13,902 nt of DNA from an uncultured Bdellovibrio sp. (GTDB taxonomy: Bacteria; Bdellovibrionota; Bdellovibrionia; Bdellovibrionales; Bdellovibrionaceae). Position numbers and translations under genes: made by a program. A model generated the notes under the pieces. The model saw nothing but the letters and a program-made list of their open reading frames with translations, searched no databases and was not told the DNA's origin. Below, one piece after another: positions 6,347 to 13,660 of the stretch (its first letter is position 1; the number at the start of each line of letters is the position of its first letter). The stretch lies in assembly GCF_946478835.1 (NCBI RefSeq), contig NZ_CAMLDV010000087.1, forward strand, positions 1-13,902, in the 5' to 3' direction.

Positions 6347-7933
6347 ATGTTGAACGTATCTGGCCGATATCTTATTGCTCTTATTTTATCTGCTGTCTTT
6401 TTAGCGGGCTGCAAAGATCCTGACTTGGACGTATCCTCGTTAGGTAAAAAACTTCCAGCGCCTTCGCTTAAAGGGACAAGCCCGTTTAATCAAGATTTCG
6501 AGTTGCAAGGTTATGCTCGCGTGCAAGGAAGTTGCGACAGTCGCGTCGGCAATGTCTTTATTAGTTTTAACAAACAACTTTGGCACCAACCTCCTGTAAA
6601 CCCTGACATCACAGGCACAGCGTTGCCCGGGGGAACGACAAATGACCGCGATTGTTCGGACGGAACATTTGATATTTATCTGACGAAAAACGATTTACAA
6701 AATATCTGGGGCATTCAAACTGGTTCCAACGGCAGCCACGTTGATTATCTCTACATCAAGGGTGAGTCTTTAATTGGTGATACCGAGACTTTGACTTTGG
6801 TTGATAATAATTCAGGGACTTCACCGGGCTCCAACAATTCCCCTACGAGAATTACTTTAGAAAAAACATGGCCTCGAGGTTTCGCAGGCGCGAGTACGTG
6901 CGATTCTTTCCGCGTGTCTGTGCTCAGTGCCGGCGGCTATCGAGTGACCACTCCCACAGCGATTAGTTTTAGTTTGGAAGGACGCATCAGTGGCTCTGCC
7001 ACAAGCAAGGTGCAAGCTTATACGAGCTGGCAAGATTGCGCCAGTGGAACTCCGGCCACTCAAAGCACGTTTACTATTCCTGCTAACACCGACGGAACAG
7101 ATGTCATTTACAAATTCCCAGAAACACCTTTGAATCAAATCTTTGAATTCCGCGTGGTTCAGTCATCAGCATTAACTCCCGATGCCAACTATACCGATGT
7201 TATCCTGCGCGACTCTTCGGCTGCATCATCCTACCGTTGGCTTGCGGCGGAAGAGTACATTCACCAAATTTATAAAGGTCTCTGTTATCCAATCAAAATA
7301 CGTGCATATAACTACAATCGCGCTCCGGCTTATGATCAATTTCCGGGAAGCGTGACTTTGACTTCCGCCGATACTCAGGTGAAGTTTTACGGAAGCTCTT
7401 CGTGTGTAACGGAAGTTTCCAACTTTGCGTTTGCGTCTTACAGTTCCGAAATCACGGCCTATGTAAAATACAGTCCGTCACCAATGGACTCTGGAACTAT
7501 GACAGACTTTGCAATCACCATGGTTGGCACAGGCACGGCGGGTTCTCTAGTCTATGATGCAAGTCCGATTGCTATGCGAGCGGATCTGACATCGAAAGCA
7601 ACAGTAAGCTCTGTGGATATCTGGGGACCTCGCGACGTGACTCGAAATACCTGTTTTGCTTTCCGTGTAGTTTCAGTCAATGACAACGGAACGTTAATTC
7701 CTGTGAGTGTGCCGACAAATATTATTCTGGGCACACAAGAGTCTAACGTAGGAAGTTTCTATTCTGATTCGACGTGCGCAGGCACAACAATTTCCAATGT
7801 GTCGATTGCCGCTCAATCGACTTCGATGACCGTCTATTTTAAGTCATCTAGCACCGCTAGCGGCATTTATCATTTCAACTTAAGTTCATCCGGTCTTTCA
7901 TCGAAAGCCCGTGAACTCAATGTGCAACCTTAG
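6347..7933 (+). CDS. Secreted lipoprotein of four Cys-paired beta-domains, unknown function
   Basis: This 528-residue protein has a type II signal peptide (hydrophobic 8-19, lipobox LAGC with lipidated Cys22, then K23 D24). I do not recognise the family by name. The mature part appears to be four consecutive Ser/Thr-rich domains of about 90-120 residues, each with two cysteines at near-constant spacing: C63/C103, C185/C231, C313/C353 and C436/C477 (40, 46, 40 and 41 apart). Domains 2-4 share a pattern: CxxFRV or CYPIKIRA, then a P-rich turn, then a strand reaching a second Cys in contexts such as FYSDSTC or FYGSSSC, followed by a YxKxS/YFKSS strand and Gly. This suggests repeated Ig-like or beta-sandwich modules, each held by a disulphide. 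The protein is probably anchored in the outer membrane or on the cell surface. It is divergent from the fibre gene and convergent with the men operon (16-base gap). An adhesive or structural role is inference. Confidence 0.8.
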   Translation: MLNVSGRYLIALILSAVFLAGCKDPDLDVSSLGKKLPAPSLKGTSPFNQDFELQGYARVQGSCDSRVGNVFISFNKQLWHQPPVNPDITGTALPGGTTNDRDCSDGTFDIYLTKNDLQNIWGIQTGSNGSHVDYLYIKGESLIGDTETLTLVDNNSGTSPGSNNSPTRITLEKTWPRGFAGASTCDSFRVSVLSAGGYRVTTPTAISFSLEGRISGSATSKVQAYTSWQDCASGTPATQSTFTIPANTDGTDVIYKFPETPLNQIFEFRVVQSSALTPDANYTDVILRDSSAASSYRWLAAEEYIHQIYKGLCYPIKIRAYNYNRAPAYDQFPGSVTLTSADTQVKFYGSSSCVTEVSNFAFASYSSEITAYVKYSPSPMDSGTMTDFAITMVGTGTAGSLVYDASPIAMRADLTSKATVSSVDIWGPRDVTRNTCFAFRVVSVNDNGTLIPVSVPTNIILGTQESNVGSFYSDSTCAGTTISNVSIAAQSTSMTVYFKSSSTASGIYHFNLSSSGLSSKARELNVQP

Positions 7934-7949
7934 GCATTGCCAATAAGAT

Positions 7950-8267
7950 CTATTTAATTTTTTCACGCAGGTGCTGCAGAAGCTTTTCACGATCTTCTTC
8001 AGGATGAACGATGAAAGTTTCTGTAGGACCTTGCACAGGTGCATACGTCACTGCTTGATATTCATCAATACACACGTCAAGACAGCTTGAAGTCACGATG
8101 CGGATTTTTGAAAGGTCGCCGCTCTCTTTAAATGATTTTTTTAAAAATGTTTTAAGATTTTCTCCGGCATTGCCTTCTTCATGCAAAGATTTAGGACTGA
8201 TCGACTTCCCGCACTTTGTGCAAACCAAAACAACACCTTTTGACCACGGATTTTCTTCTTGCTTCAT
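7950..8267 (-). CDS. Small thioredoxin-like [2Fe-2S] ferredoxin-type protein at the end of the men operon
   Basis: A protein of 105 residues when started at ATG 8267, which overlaps the menE stop as ATGA and has AAGGA seven bases upstream. An in-frame ATG at 8291 would add eight residues but has less support. Four cysteines are visible: C16 and C19 in VLVCTKCGKS, and C62 and C66 in SSCLDVC. The C-terminal half (SSCLDVCIDEYQAVTYAP, then ETFIVHPEEDREKLLQHLRE) follows the thioredoxin-like [2Fe-2S] ferredoxin pattern, SxCxxxC followed by a V-x-Y-P strand and a final helix. In that family the first two Cys are normally about ten residues apart, so the CxxC here is odd, and zinc binding is an alternative. 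It is probably co-translated with menE. No menaquinone step is known to need it, so its role there is open. Confidence 0.75.
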   Translation of the reverse strand: MKQEENPWSKGVVLVCTKCGKSISPKSLHEEGNAGENLKTFLKKSFKESGDLSKIRIVTSSCLDVCIDEYQAVTYAPVQGPTETFIVHPEEDREKLLQHLREKIK

Positions 8268-9424
8268 AACCGTTTCCTTAACTCTCCCCACAACACTTTA
8301 CCAAGATCACTACGGGGAATTTCATTGATATAATAAATTTTACGAACTTTTTCGAAGGGAAGCACTTTTTCTGAGTAGACCTGTACCACTTTTTCCGTGT
8401 CGTCCGCTGAGAGCAAACTCACTAAATGGATCTCACTCCCCAATCTGTCAGAAGGCATATCCAGCAGAGCCAACTTCGCAGGCCAGCTCGGATTCATTTG
8501 CAAGGCCGTGGTTTCCAAAAGCGATCGCAAACGAGCGACGTTGGTACCTTCACCGCCAATTTTAATATAGTCCTTACTGCGTCCTTGAATATGCAAAGCC
8601 CCGTCGATGATTTCTCCACGGTCTTCCGTTGTAAACCAGCCGTCGGTTTTGGGATCCCACGACTTCATTCCTTCTGTCGTGTTTTGGGCATAACAGGTAA
8701 ATAGCGAGGTCGCATGAATCTGTAAAAAACCGTCAGCGTTTCTTTGCACTTTTGCGTGCGACAGCAAACCTACTGATGGGTATTCAGATTGTTCCAACGA
8801 TTGCAAAGTCGCCGTGGCAATCTGTGAAGCTGTCTCTGTCATTCCGTAACTTGGAAGAACCGGCCATCCTAAAGCGCGGGCTTTTTTATAAAGCTCGACT
8901 TCAAAGACACCGCCGCCAACAACAATCGCGCGCATCGAAGAAGGCGCTTTGTACGAATGTGTGACGAGGTCATAGACTTGCGTTGGAACTAAGGCTGACA
9001 GGGTGCACTTTTCTGCGTTTAGAGTTTCATAAAAGTGGTGTACATCCCACTTTTGTTCCTTCAAAGAGGGAACCACTCGCGCACCAACAAGGGAAGCACG
9101 CACTTCAATACCGAGACCGCCCACATGGAAATGAGGAAGGACTTGAGTCCACACATCTTGCGAAGTGCTGTTTAAATGTTTATTTACAGAGTGGGCTGAA
9201 TTTAAGAGAGCTTTTTTTGAAAGAGCGACAAGTTTCGTTCCCGCGACTGAATCTGCCGTGGAACCCGAAGTCGCAATCCAAACATGTCCTTGCAGTTTTC
9301 TTTTTTCTTGAACGTGAGACGCCAAAGCCCAAAGTTTTTCATAGTCCTCCTTGGGCCATCGTGGATTAAGAAGAATTTCGTTCTTCTCAGAATAAAGATC
9401 TAATTCATTTTGATTTGAAACCAC
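8264..9424 (-). CDS. menE: o-Succinylbenzoate-CoA ligase MenE (short form)
   Basis: An adenylate-forming enzyme that activates o-succinylbenzoate to its CoA thioester in menaquinone synthesis (cytoplasm). At 386 residues it is shorter than the usual 450 or so, because the phosphate-loop TSGST (52-56) lies only 50 residues from the N-terminus: the first part of the large domain is missing. Other motifs are intact: YGMTETASQ (193-201), DGWFTTEDRG (261-270), the hinge GRSKDYIKIGGE (281-292), and a C-terminal catalytic Lys376 in IPRSDLGKV. The A3 loop is divergent (TSGSTADSVAGTK instead of TSGTTGxPKG). The start is GTG at 9424, 25 bases inside the end of menC. Its end overlaps the ferredoxin-like gene by four bases. 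Assignment as MenE and not another acyl-CoA ligase rests mainly on the menA-menC neighbours and overall shape. Confidence 0.87.
   Translation of the reverse strand: MVSNQNELDLYSEKNEILLNPRWPKEDYEKLWALASHVQEKRKLQGHVWIATSGSTADSVAGTKLVALSKKALLNSAHSVNKHLNSTSQDVWTQVLPHFHVGGLGIEVRASLVGARVVPSLKEQKWDVHHFYETLNAEKCTLSALVPTQVYDLVTHSYKAPSSMRAIVVGGGVFEVELYKKARALGWPVLPSYGMTETASQIATATLQSLEQSEYPSVGLLSHAKVQRNADGFLQIHATSLFTCYAQNTTEGMKSWDPKTDGWFTTEDRGEIIDGALHIQGRSKDYIKIGGEGTNVARLRSLLETTALQMNPSWPAKLALLDMPSDRLGSEIHLVSLLSADDTEKVVQVYSEKVLPFEKVRKIYYINEIPRSDLGKVLWGELRKRL
8275..8279 (-). promoter_or_regulatory. Ribosome binding site of the ferredoxin-like gene
   Basis: AAGGA on the minus strand lies seven bases before ATG 8267, inside the last codons of menE. 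Together with the ATGA stop/start overlap it favours this start over the upstream ATG at 8291. Confidence 0.65.
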
Positions 9425-10392
9425 GACGTTGCTTCAAGAAGTCGGTCAAAACCAACTCCTGTGCCTTTCACTTTCAATAAATACGGGCCTTGTGTTGAAA
9501 TCTCTGCCGCAAATGGGTCCATTTGATAAAGTCTGTGAGTCAAACATCCAGCTTCCAAAATCATCTCACCGTATTTTTTCTTAAGCTCCATCGCAACACC
9601 AATGGCGTGTGCGACACCGACGGGATGATCCATGTAACTTGTCACTGTGGCTTTTAAATTCCACTTCTTACAACGTTCGATGGCTTTATCGATGTCCGTT
9701 TTTGCAGGCTTCATCACGATCACATCAAAAGGCGCAGCAACCAAGCGATCCCAAGGAACGCGGTCGTATTGATTGTCGATGGCAATTTTCACAAGTTTTT
9801 TTGCTTCCTTCCACGCATTCACGTCAAAAGGAAACGGATCTTCCACATACTCAATCAAAGGACGTACGGTCGGAGGTAGATTGCCAATGAATCTTTCAAA
9901 AGTTTGCCAGCTTCCAACCGCATTGAAATCCAAACGAATCTTAAGTCCCGCAGCTGCAATGTGCGTGAGGATATCGGCTTCTTCCTGCAGATCTCTGCCG
10001 ACTTTCATTTTTAGAGTCGTAAAACCTTCTGTCTTTAATTCATCTAAAAAGCCGGGCTTAATGAGTTTAAAATCCGACAGCAGATAATTGTTTTTGATTT
10101 TTTCGCCACTTTCAAAAACGCTTTTTTTATCTTTGCGAAGTTGCGCGTCTCTGCGAGCCAGCCAAATGCTTTGTTCGATTTGCACAGACATGCGACCGCG
10201 GCGAAGTTCTGAAAGTTGATCCTCCAAAGACAAATCACCCAACTCAGGCCACGGATGAAGATCCGCATAGCCCGTCAGACCGTCAGACCATTCTACTTTG
10301 AGAAGCACACCCTCGCGAGGCGCCGCTGACGAAACAGCATTCAAAGATTGAACAGGCTTGAGAGTGTAAGGGCTGTAGGAGATTTTAATCAA
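9400..10392 (-). CDS. menC: o-Succinylbenzoate synthase MenC
   Basis: An enolase-superfamily enzyme that dehydrates SHCHC to o-succinylbenzoate. This 330-residue protein shows the complete catalytic set: the KxK pair in TLKMKVG (K128, K130), metal ligands in RLDFNA (D155), YVEDP (E184) and AIDNQ (D206), and the opposite-face lysine in VMKPAK (K228). An N-terminal capping domain precedes it (about 1-110). The start is TTG at 10392, giving a four-base TTGA overlap with the menA stop. This explains an initiation codon that would otherwise look poor, since coupled translation needs little else. The end overlaps menE by 25 bases. Neighbours confirm the pathway; other enolase-family activities such as N-acylamino acid racemase are possible but unlikely here. 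Confidence 0.92.
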   Translation of the reverse strand: MIKISYSPYTLKPVQSLNAVSSAAPREGVLLKVEWSDGLTGYADLHPWPELGDLSLEDQLSELRRGRMSVQIEQSIWLARRDAQLRKDKKSVFESGEKIKNNYLLSDFKLIKPGFLDELKTEGFTTLKMKVGRDLQEEADILTHIAAAGLKIRLDFNAVGSWQTFERFIGNLPPTVRPLIEYVEDPFPFDVNAWKEAKKLVKIAIDNQYDRVPWDRLVAAPFDVIVMKPAKTDIDKAIERCKKWNLKATVTSYMDHPVGVAHAIGVAMELKKKYGEMILEAGCLTHRLYQMDPFAAEISTQGPYLLKVKGTGVGFDRLLEATSWFQIKMN

Positions 10393-11276
10393 AATGCAAA
10401 TCCAATCGCGAGAAGTAATCCAAAGACAAGATGCAATCCTGCTGCTTGTCCTAAGAAACGATTATAGGCCGGACTTGGTTCGGTAGAGAAAACATTTTTT
10501 GTGATTTTCACCGCCAAAGGCAAAGCAAACAAAGAGAAGATCGCAGGGATCTTATACCCTTCTGTCCACCAGTAGATATTGAGTACAAATGGCAAAAAGC
10601 ACAGGGTCGCAATCTCCCAACGAGAAAACCGCACACCAAAACGCACGGCCAAAGTTTTCTTATTCACCAAAGCGTCTCCGCTGTGATCGCGAAGATTGTT
10701 GATGGCAATAAGCACTGTTGCGTGGAAACCGATCTGCAATCCAAGAACCAAAGCTTCTGTGAGCCACTTACCTGTATTCAGGAAAACAATTCCCGTCACC
10801 GCAAGAAGACCAAAGAACAAGATCACAAAAAGATCACCCAATCCCAGGTAAGCCAAAGGGAAAGGTCCTGCTGTGTAAGAGTATCCCATCAAAACTGAAG
10901 CAACACCGATAGCGACAATGACCCAGCCGCCTTTCATTACCAGAGGCACTCCACACAAAACCGCCAAAAGGAAACACAAAGATCCCAAAGCCATCACTTG
11001 ATTTGCAGTTAGAATTCCCGCTTGCGTGATGCGCTGAGGACCGATGCGTTTTTCTGTATCCGCACCTTTTTTGAAATCCACGGCATCATTCACAAGGTTT
11101 GTGCCGATTTGAATAAGGAACGAGGCCATCAAAGCGTAAAACAAAACCCATCCATCCCAAGAAAGACCGATGGCTTTGACCAACGCTGTTCCTGCCAAGC
11201 AAGGAACCAGAGCGGCTGTTAAAGTTTTAGGGCGAAAAGCGAGAATAATACTTTTAATTTGAGTCGCAGAAGTCAT
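10389..11276 (-). CDS. menA: 1,4-Dihydroxy-2-naphthoate polyprenyltransferase MenA
   Basis: An integral membrane UbiA-superfamily enzyme that attaches the polyprenyl chain to 1,4-dihydroxy-2-naphthoate, giving demethylmenaquinone. This 295-residue protein has about eight or nine hydrophobic segments. Both Asp motifs are present: NLVNDAVDFKKGAD (60-73; N60, D64, D67, D73) and NNLRDHSGD (193-201; D197, D201). The family motif YSYTAGPFPLAYLGLGD lies at 132-148, and RPKTLTAALVP near the N-terminus (15-25) is typical of MenA. The ATG at 11276 has no obvious Shine-Dalgarno. It is first in the operon menA-menC-menE-ferredoxin and divergent from rmuC. The prenyl donor is probably made by the polyprenyl synthase encoded at 2905-3861. 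Confidence 0.95.
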   Translation of the reverse strand: MTSATQIKSIILAFRPKTLTAALVPCLAGTALVKAIGLSWDGWVLFYALMASFLIQIGTNLVNDAVDFKKGADTEKRIGPQRITQAGILTANQVMALGSLCFLLAVLCGVPLVMKGGWVIVAIGVASVLMGYSYTAGPFPLAYLGLGDLFVILFFGLLAVTGIVFLNTGKWLTEALVLGLQIGFHATVLIAINNLRDHSGDALVNKKTLAVRFGVRFSRWEIATLCFLPFVLNIYWWTEGYKIPAIFSLFALPLAVKITKNVFSTEPSPAYNRFLGQAAGLHLVFGLLLAIGFAF

Positions 11277-11385
11277 TTTTGCATCGCATTGTTAAGAGTT
11301 CAGTAAAAGGCTGTTGTATCAGATTCTTTTTTCCGTGACCAAAGGAAATTCTGAGGGCAGAAAGAGGAAGTCAGAGGAGGCCTTT
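11277..11385. promoter_or_regulatory. Divergent intergenic region between menA and rmuC
   Basis: A 109-base gap that must contain starts for both operons. I find no convincing -35/-10 pair on either strand. The plus strand has only weak matches (TTAAGA then TGTATC about 17 bases apart near 11293-11321). The last 45 bases before rmuC are purine-rich. Confidence 0.35.
11374..11380 (+). promoter_or_regulatory. Ribosome binding site of rmuC
   Basis: GAGGAGG lies five bases before ATG 11386. It decides that start over a TTG 72 bases upstream in the same frame, and puts the transmembrane anchor exactly at the N-terminus as expected for RmuC. Confidence 0.85.
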
Positions 11386-12609
11386 ATGAATTTCATCGCC
11401 ATTGCCGCTTTTATTGCAGGAGCCATCATTTCAGGTCTCGTGGTTTATTTTAAAAATAAAGCCCAAGCTGCGGCAGAAAAAGCGCAATTACAGGCCGAAG
11501 TTCAAGCTTTGCAGATGAAAAACGACCTCCTCTCACAAAGCATTCAAGAGCAAAAATCTTTGATGGCCGAAGCACGCAAGCAACAAGAAGAACTGGCAAA
11601 CCGCATGAACGTGCAGTTTGAAGTCGTTGCGCAAAAAATCTTTGAAGAAAAATCAGCGAAGTTCACGGATCAAAATCACAAAAACATCGCCTCTGTTTTG
11701 GAACCTCTCAAAGAACGCATTAAAGACTTCGAGAAAAAAGTGGAAGAGACATACTCCACCGAGCGTTCCGAGCGCGGTGTCCTTCGCGGTGAGCTGACAA
11801 AACTGATGGAACTGAACAAAGTGATGTCAGCGGAAACTCAAAATCTTACGAAGGCCTTAAAAGGCGAAGTGAAAACCCAAGGTAATTGGGGTGAGTTGAT
11901 TCTTGAAAACATCTTAGAGCGTTCAGGTCTTCGCAAAGGTGATGAGTACATCATTCAGGGCACAGACATGGATTTGCGCGGTGAAGACGGACAGATTCTT
12001 CGTCCGGATGTCATCGTGAATTTGCCTGACGAAAAACATTTGATCGTCGACTCGAAAATGACCTTAATCGCTTACGAACAATACACGTCAGCGGAAACTC
12101 CGGAAGATCAGGAGCGCGCGGGAAAACTTCACGTGGAGTCTTTGAAAAAACACATCGATGGTTTATCCGAGAAAAAATATCACGCGGCTGACAAGTTGAT
12201 CTCTCCTGACTTCGTGATTCTTTTTATGCCTTTGGAGCCCGCGTTTGCGTTGGCGTTTAAATTAAAACCTGAACTTTTCCAATATGCTTGGGAAAGAAAC
12301 GTGGCGATTGTGAGCCCGACAACGCTTTTGGCGACCTTGCGAACAGTGGCGGCTTTGTGGAAACAAGATCGTCAGGAAAAAAATGCGCTGGAGATCGCTA
12401 AACGTGGCGGCCTTCTTTACGAAAAATTCGCGGGTCTTCTTAAAGATCTCCAAAACTTAGGTGAAAAACTGGGAGCCGCTCAAAAAGCTCACGAAGAAGT
12501 CATCAAGAAGGTTTCGGAAGGCCGTGGAAACTTGATTGATCAAGTGGAAGATTTAAAGCGTTTGGGAGCAAAAACGGAAAAATCCCTGCCTCAACTGGAA
12601 AACGCCTAA
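11386..12609 (+). CDS. rmuC: DNA recombination protein RmuC (membrane-anchored nuclease-fold protein)
   Basis: A 407-residue protein of the RmuC family, implicated in limiting inversions at short inverted repeats and related to PD-(D/E)xK nucleases. It has an N-terminal transmembrane helix (2-21), then a long Gln/Glu/Lys-rich coiled coil (about 25-160), then the RmuC domain (about 160-365). Signatures seen are KTQGNWGELILENILERSGL (163-182), the putative nuclease motif RPDVIVNLPDEKHLIVDSK (D208, D222, K224), FMPLEPAF (280-287) and VAIVSPTTLLATLRTV (306-321). A second coiled coil ends the protein. The start is fixed by the GAGGAGG site. It has its own transcription unit, divergent from menA, and appears to end in an inverted repeat. 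Confidence 0.95.
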   Translation: MNFIAIAAFIAGAIISGLVVYFKNKAQAAAEKAQLQAEVQALQMKNDLLSQSIQEQKSLMAEARKQQEELANRMNVQFEVVAQKIFEEKSAKFTDQNHKNIASVLEPLKERIKDFEKKVEETYSTERSERGVLRGELTKLMELNKVMSAETQNLTKALKGEVKTQGNWGELILENILERSGLRKGDEYIIQGTDMDLRGEDGQILRPDVIVNLPDEKHLIVDSKMTLIAYEQYTSAETPEDQERAGKLHVESLKKHIDGLSEKKYHAADKLISPDFVILFMPLEPAFALAFKLKPELFQYAWERNVAIVSPTTLLATLRTVAALWKQDRQEKNALEIAKRGGLLYEKFAGLLKDLQNLGEKLGAAQKAHEEVIKKVSEGRGNLIDQVEDLKRLGAKTEKSLPQLENA

Positions 12610-12655
12610 GGTCTTTGAATAGACGTTATGATCTGATGCATCAAAGTGCGTTTTC
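12598..12655 (+). terminator. Nested inverted repeat at the end of rmuC, possible terminator
   Basis: GAAAACGC (12598-12605) and GCGTTTTC (12648-12655) are perfect 8-base inverted arms flanking a second perfect pair, CTTTGA (12613-12618) and TCAAAG (12641-12646). The left outer arm overlaps the rmuC stop codon. The T-run lies inside the right arm instead of after it, so the structure is not a classical intrinsic terminator. It could end rmuC transcription or protect its 3' end. Confidence 0.4.
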
Positions 12656-12695
12656 AACTGATTATCAATATCAAAAGTCTTCATGACATCGCGAA

Positions 12696-12719
12696 AGCGT
12701 TAGCGTACTTGCTAGCGTT
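12696..12719 (+). promoter_or_regulatory. Stem-loop upstream of the outer-membrane barrel gene
   Basis: AGCGTTAGC (12696-12704) and GCTAGCGTT (12711-12719) form a nine-pair RNA stem (two G-U pairs) around a six-base loop. It ends 34 bases before the ATG of the barrel gene and could be a leader structure or part of an operator. No T-tract follows. The remaining 12656-12753 region shows no confident promoter; AAGGA at 12737-12741 is the likely ribosome binding site, at a rather long spacing of 12. Confidence 0.4.
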
Positions 12720-12753
12720 CAACATTAAGCCTACTTAAGGATACGCGAAATAC

Positions 12754-13644
12754 ATGAAAAAATTAGGATTTTGTTTACTAGTAACAGTTCTGGTGCAGGC
12801 GTCTTTTGCACGCGCTGATGAAAATCTTCTTGGCTACGTTAAGGGAGCTGAAACTCTTCCAAAAGGAAGTTGGGAGCTTTATCAGATCCTGACTTCTCGT
12901 GATAACAAAGGTGCGGGTAAATACCACGCTTTGGATTCAAAAACAGAAGTTGAGTACGGCGCTACTGACAGCTTGTCACTTTCTGGCAGCTTGCAGATGT
13001 TGCAAGTTGAAATGTCTGGTTTGTCTGTCGATGGTTACTTGCCGAAAGACAACAACCTTTCACTTCGTCCTTCAGGTGTTGAGGCCGGTCTTAAATACAA
13101 TTTTTTAAGTCCTGCAAAAGACGACATCGGTCTTTCTTCTTACCTTTCTTTCTCTTACAATTGGTTAGATAGACATTCGGGTCAAAACAAAGACAGCTAC
13201 TCGATGGAACTTCTTTTCATCGCTCAAAAATACTTCCTTGAAGGTGAAGTTGTTTGGTCTTCAAACTTGGGCTTTGAAACGACTTATGCGCGTCGCGGAG
13301 ATTTGAACGATCTTCCTCCTGGATTTGACTGGCCTGTAGAACCGGAAGTTGAAATCGGCTTCACAGCGGACACAGGTGTTGCATACCGTTTCATGCCGAA
13401 CTGGTTTGTCGGAGCAGAAGCTCTTTTTGAGAGTGAATATGAAACTGAAGTGGGCACAGAGCGCTGGACTGTTTTCACAGGTCCAAGCTTGCACTACGGA
13501 AGTGAAAAATGGTGGGCGACTTTGACTTGGATTCAACAAGTCAGCGGTGGCGGTGAAAAGTTTGATGCGCAAGACGACAACAACCTTCACCTCATCGAAA
13601 AAACAAAATACGAAACTCGTTTAAAAGTGGGCTTTAACTTCTAA
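12754..13644 (+). CDS. Putative outer-membrane beta-barrel protein, unknown function
   Basis: This 296-residue protein has a Sec signal peptide (MKK then hydrophobic 5-17, cleavage near ARA21). The mature part is made of alternating amphipathic strands with many aromatic girdle residues (Tyr, Trp, Phe), acidic loops and a final phenylalanine in the strand ETRLKVGFNF, the usual BAM-recognised C-terminus. Roughly twelve strands can be imagined. No catalytic motif is visible. Features such as GAETLPKGSWELYQ near the start and GVEAGLKYNF (108-117) recall barrels annotated only as domains of unknown function. The next gene, 16 bases downstream, encodes an exported protein, so the two are probably one operon. 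A channel or docking role for that partner is inference. It is a confident gene with an uncertain role. Confidence 0.8.
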   Translation: MKKLGFCLLVTVLVQASFARADENLLGYVKGAETLPKGSWELYQILTSRDNKGAGKYHALDSKTEVEYGATDSLSLSGSLQMLQVEMSGLSVDGYLPKDNNLSLRPSGVEAGLKYNFLSPAKDDIGLSSYLSFSYNWLDRHSGQNKDSYSMELLFIAQKYFLEGEVVWSSNLGFETTYARRGDLNDLPPGFDWPVEPEVEIGFTADTGVAYRFMPNWFVGAEALFESEYETEVGTERWTVFTGPSLHYGSEKWWATLTWIQQVSGGGEKFDAQDDNNLHLIEKTKYETRLKVGFNF

Positions 13645-13660
13645 GCTCGTAAGGACTTGC

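Noticed and set aside
7931..7970. Possible terminator GGCATTGCC followed by a T-rich stretch between the lipoprotein and men operon
   Set aside because: The stem is only three base pairs and the T-run is 15 or more bases away, so it does not form a credible intrinsic terminator.
11314..11385. N-terminal extension of rmuC from an upstream TTG
   Set aside because: GAGGAGG at 11374-11380 precedes ATG 11386, and the extension would bury the membrane anchor behind a charged, non-signal segment.
12658..12676. Fur-box-like sequence TGATTATCAATATCA upstream of the barrel gene
   Set aside because: Only the outer four bases on each side are symmetric and the match to the GATAATGATAATCATTATC consensus is poor.
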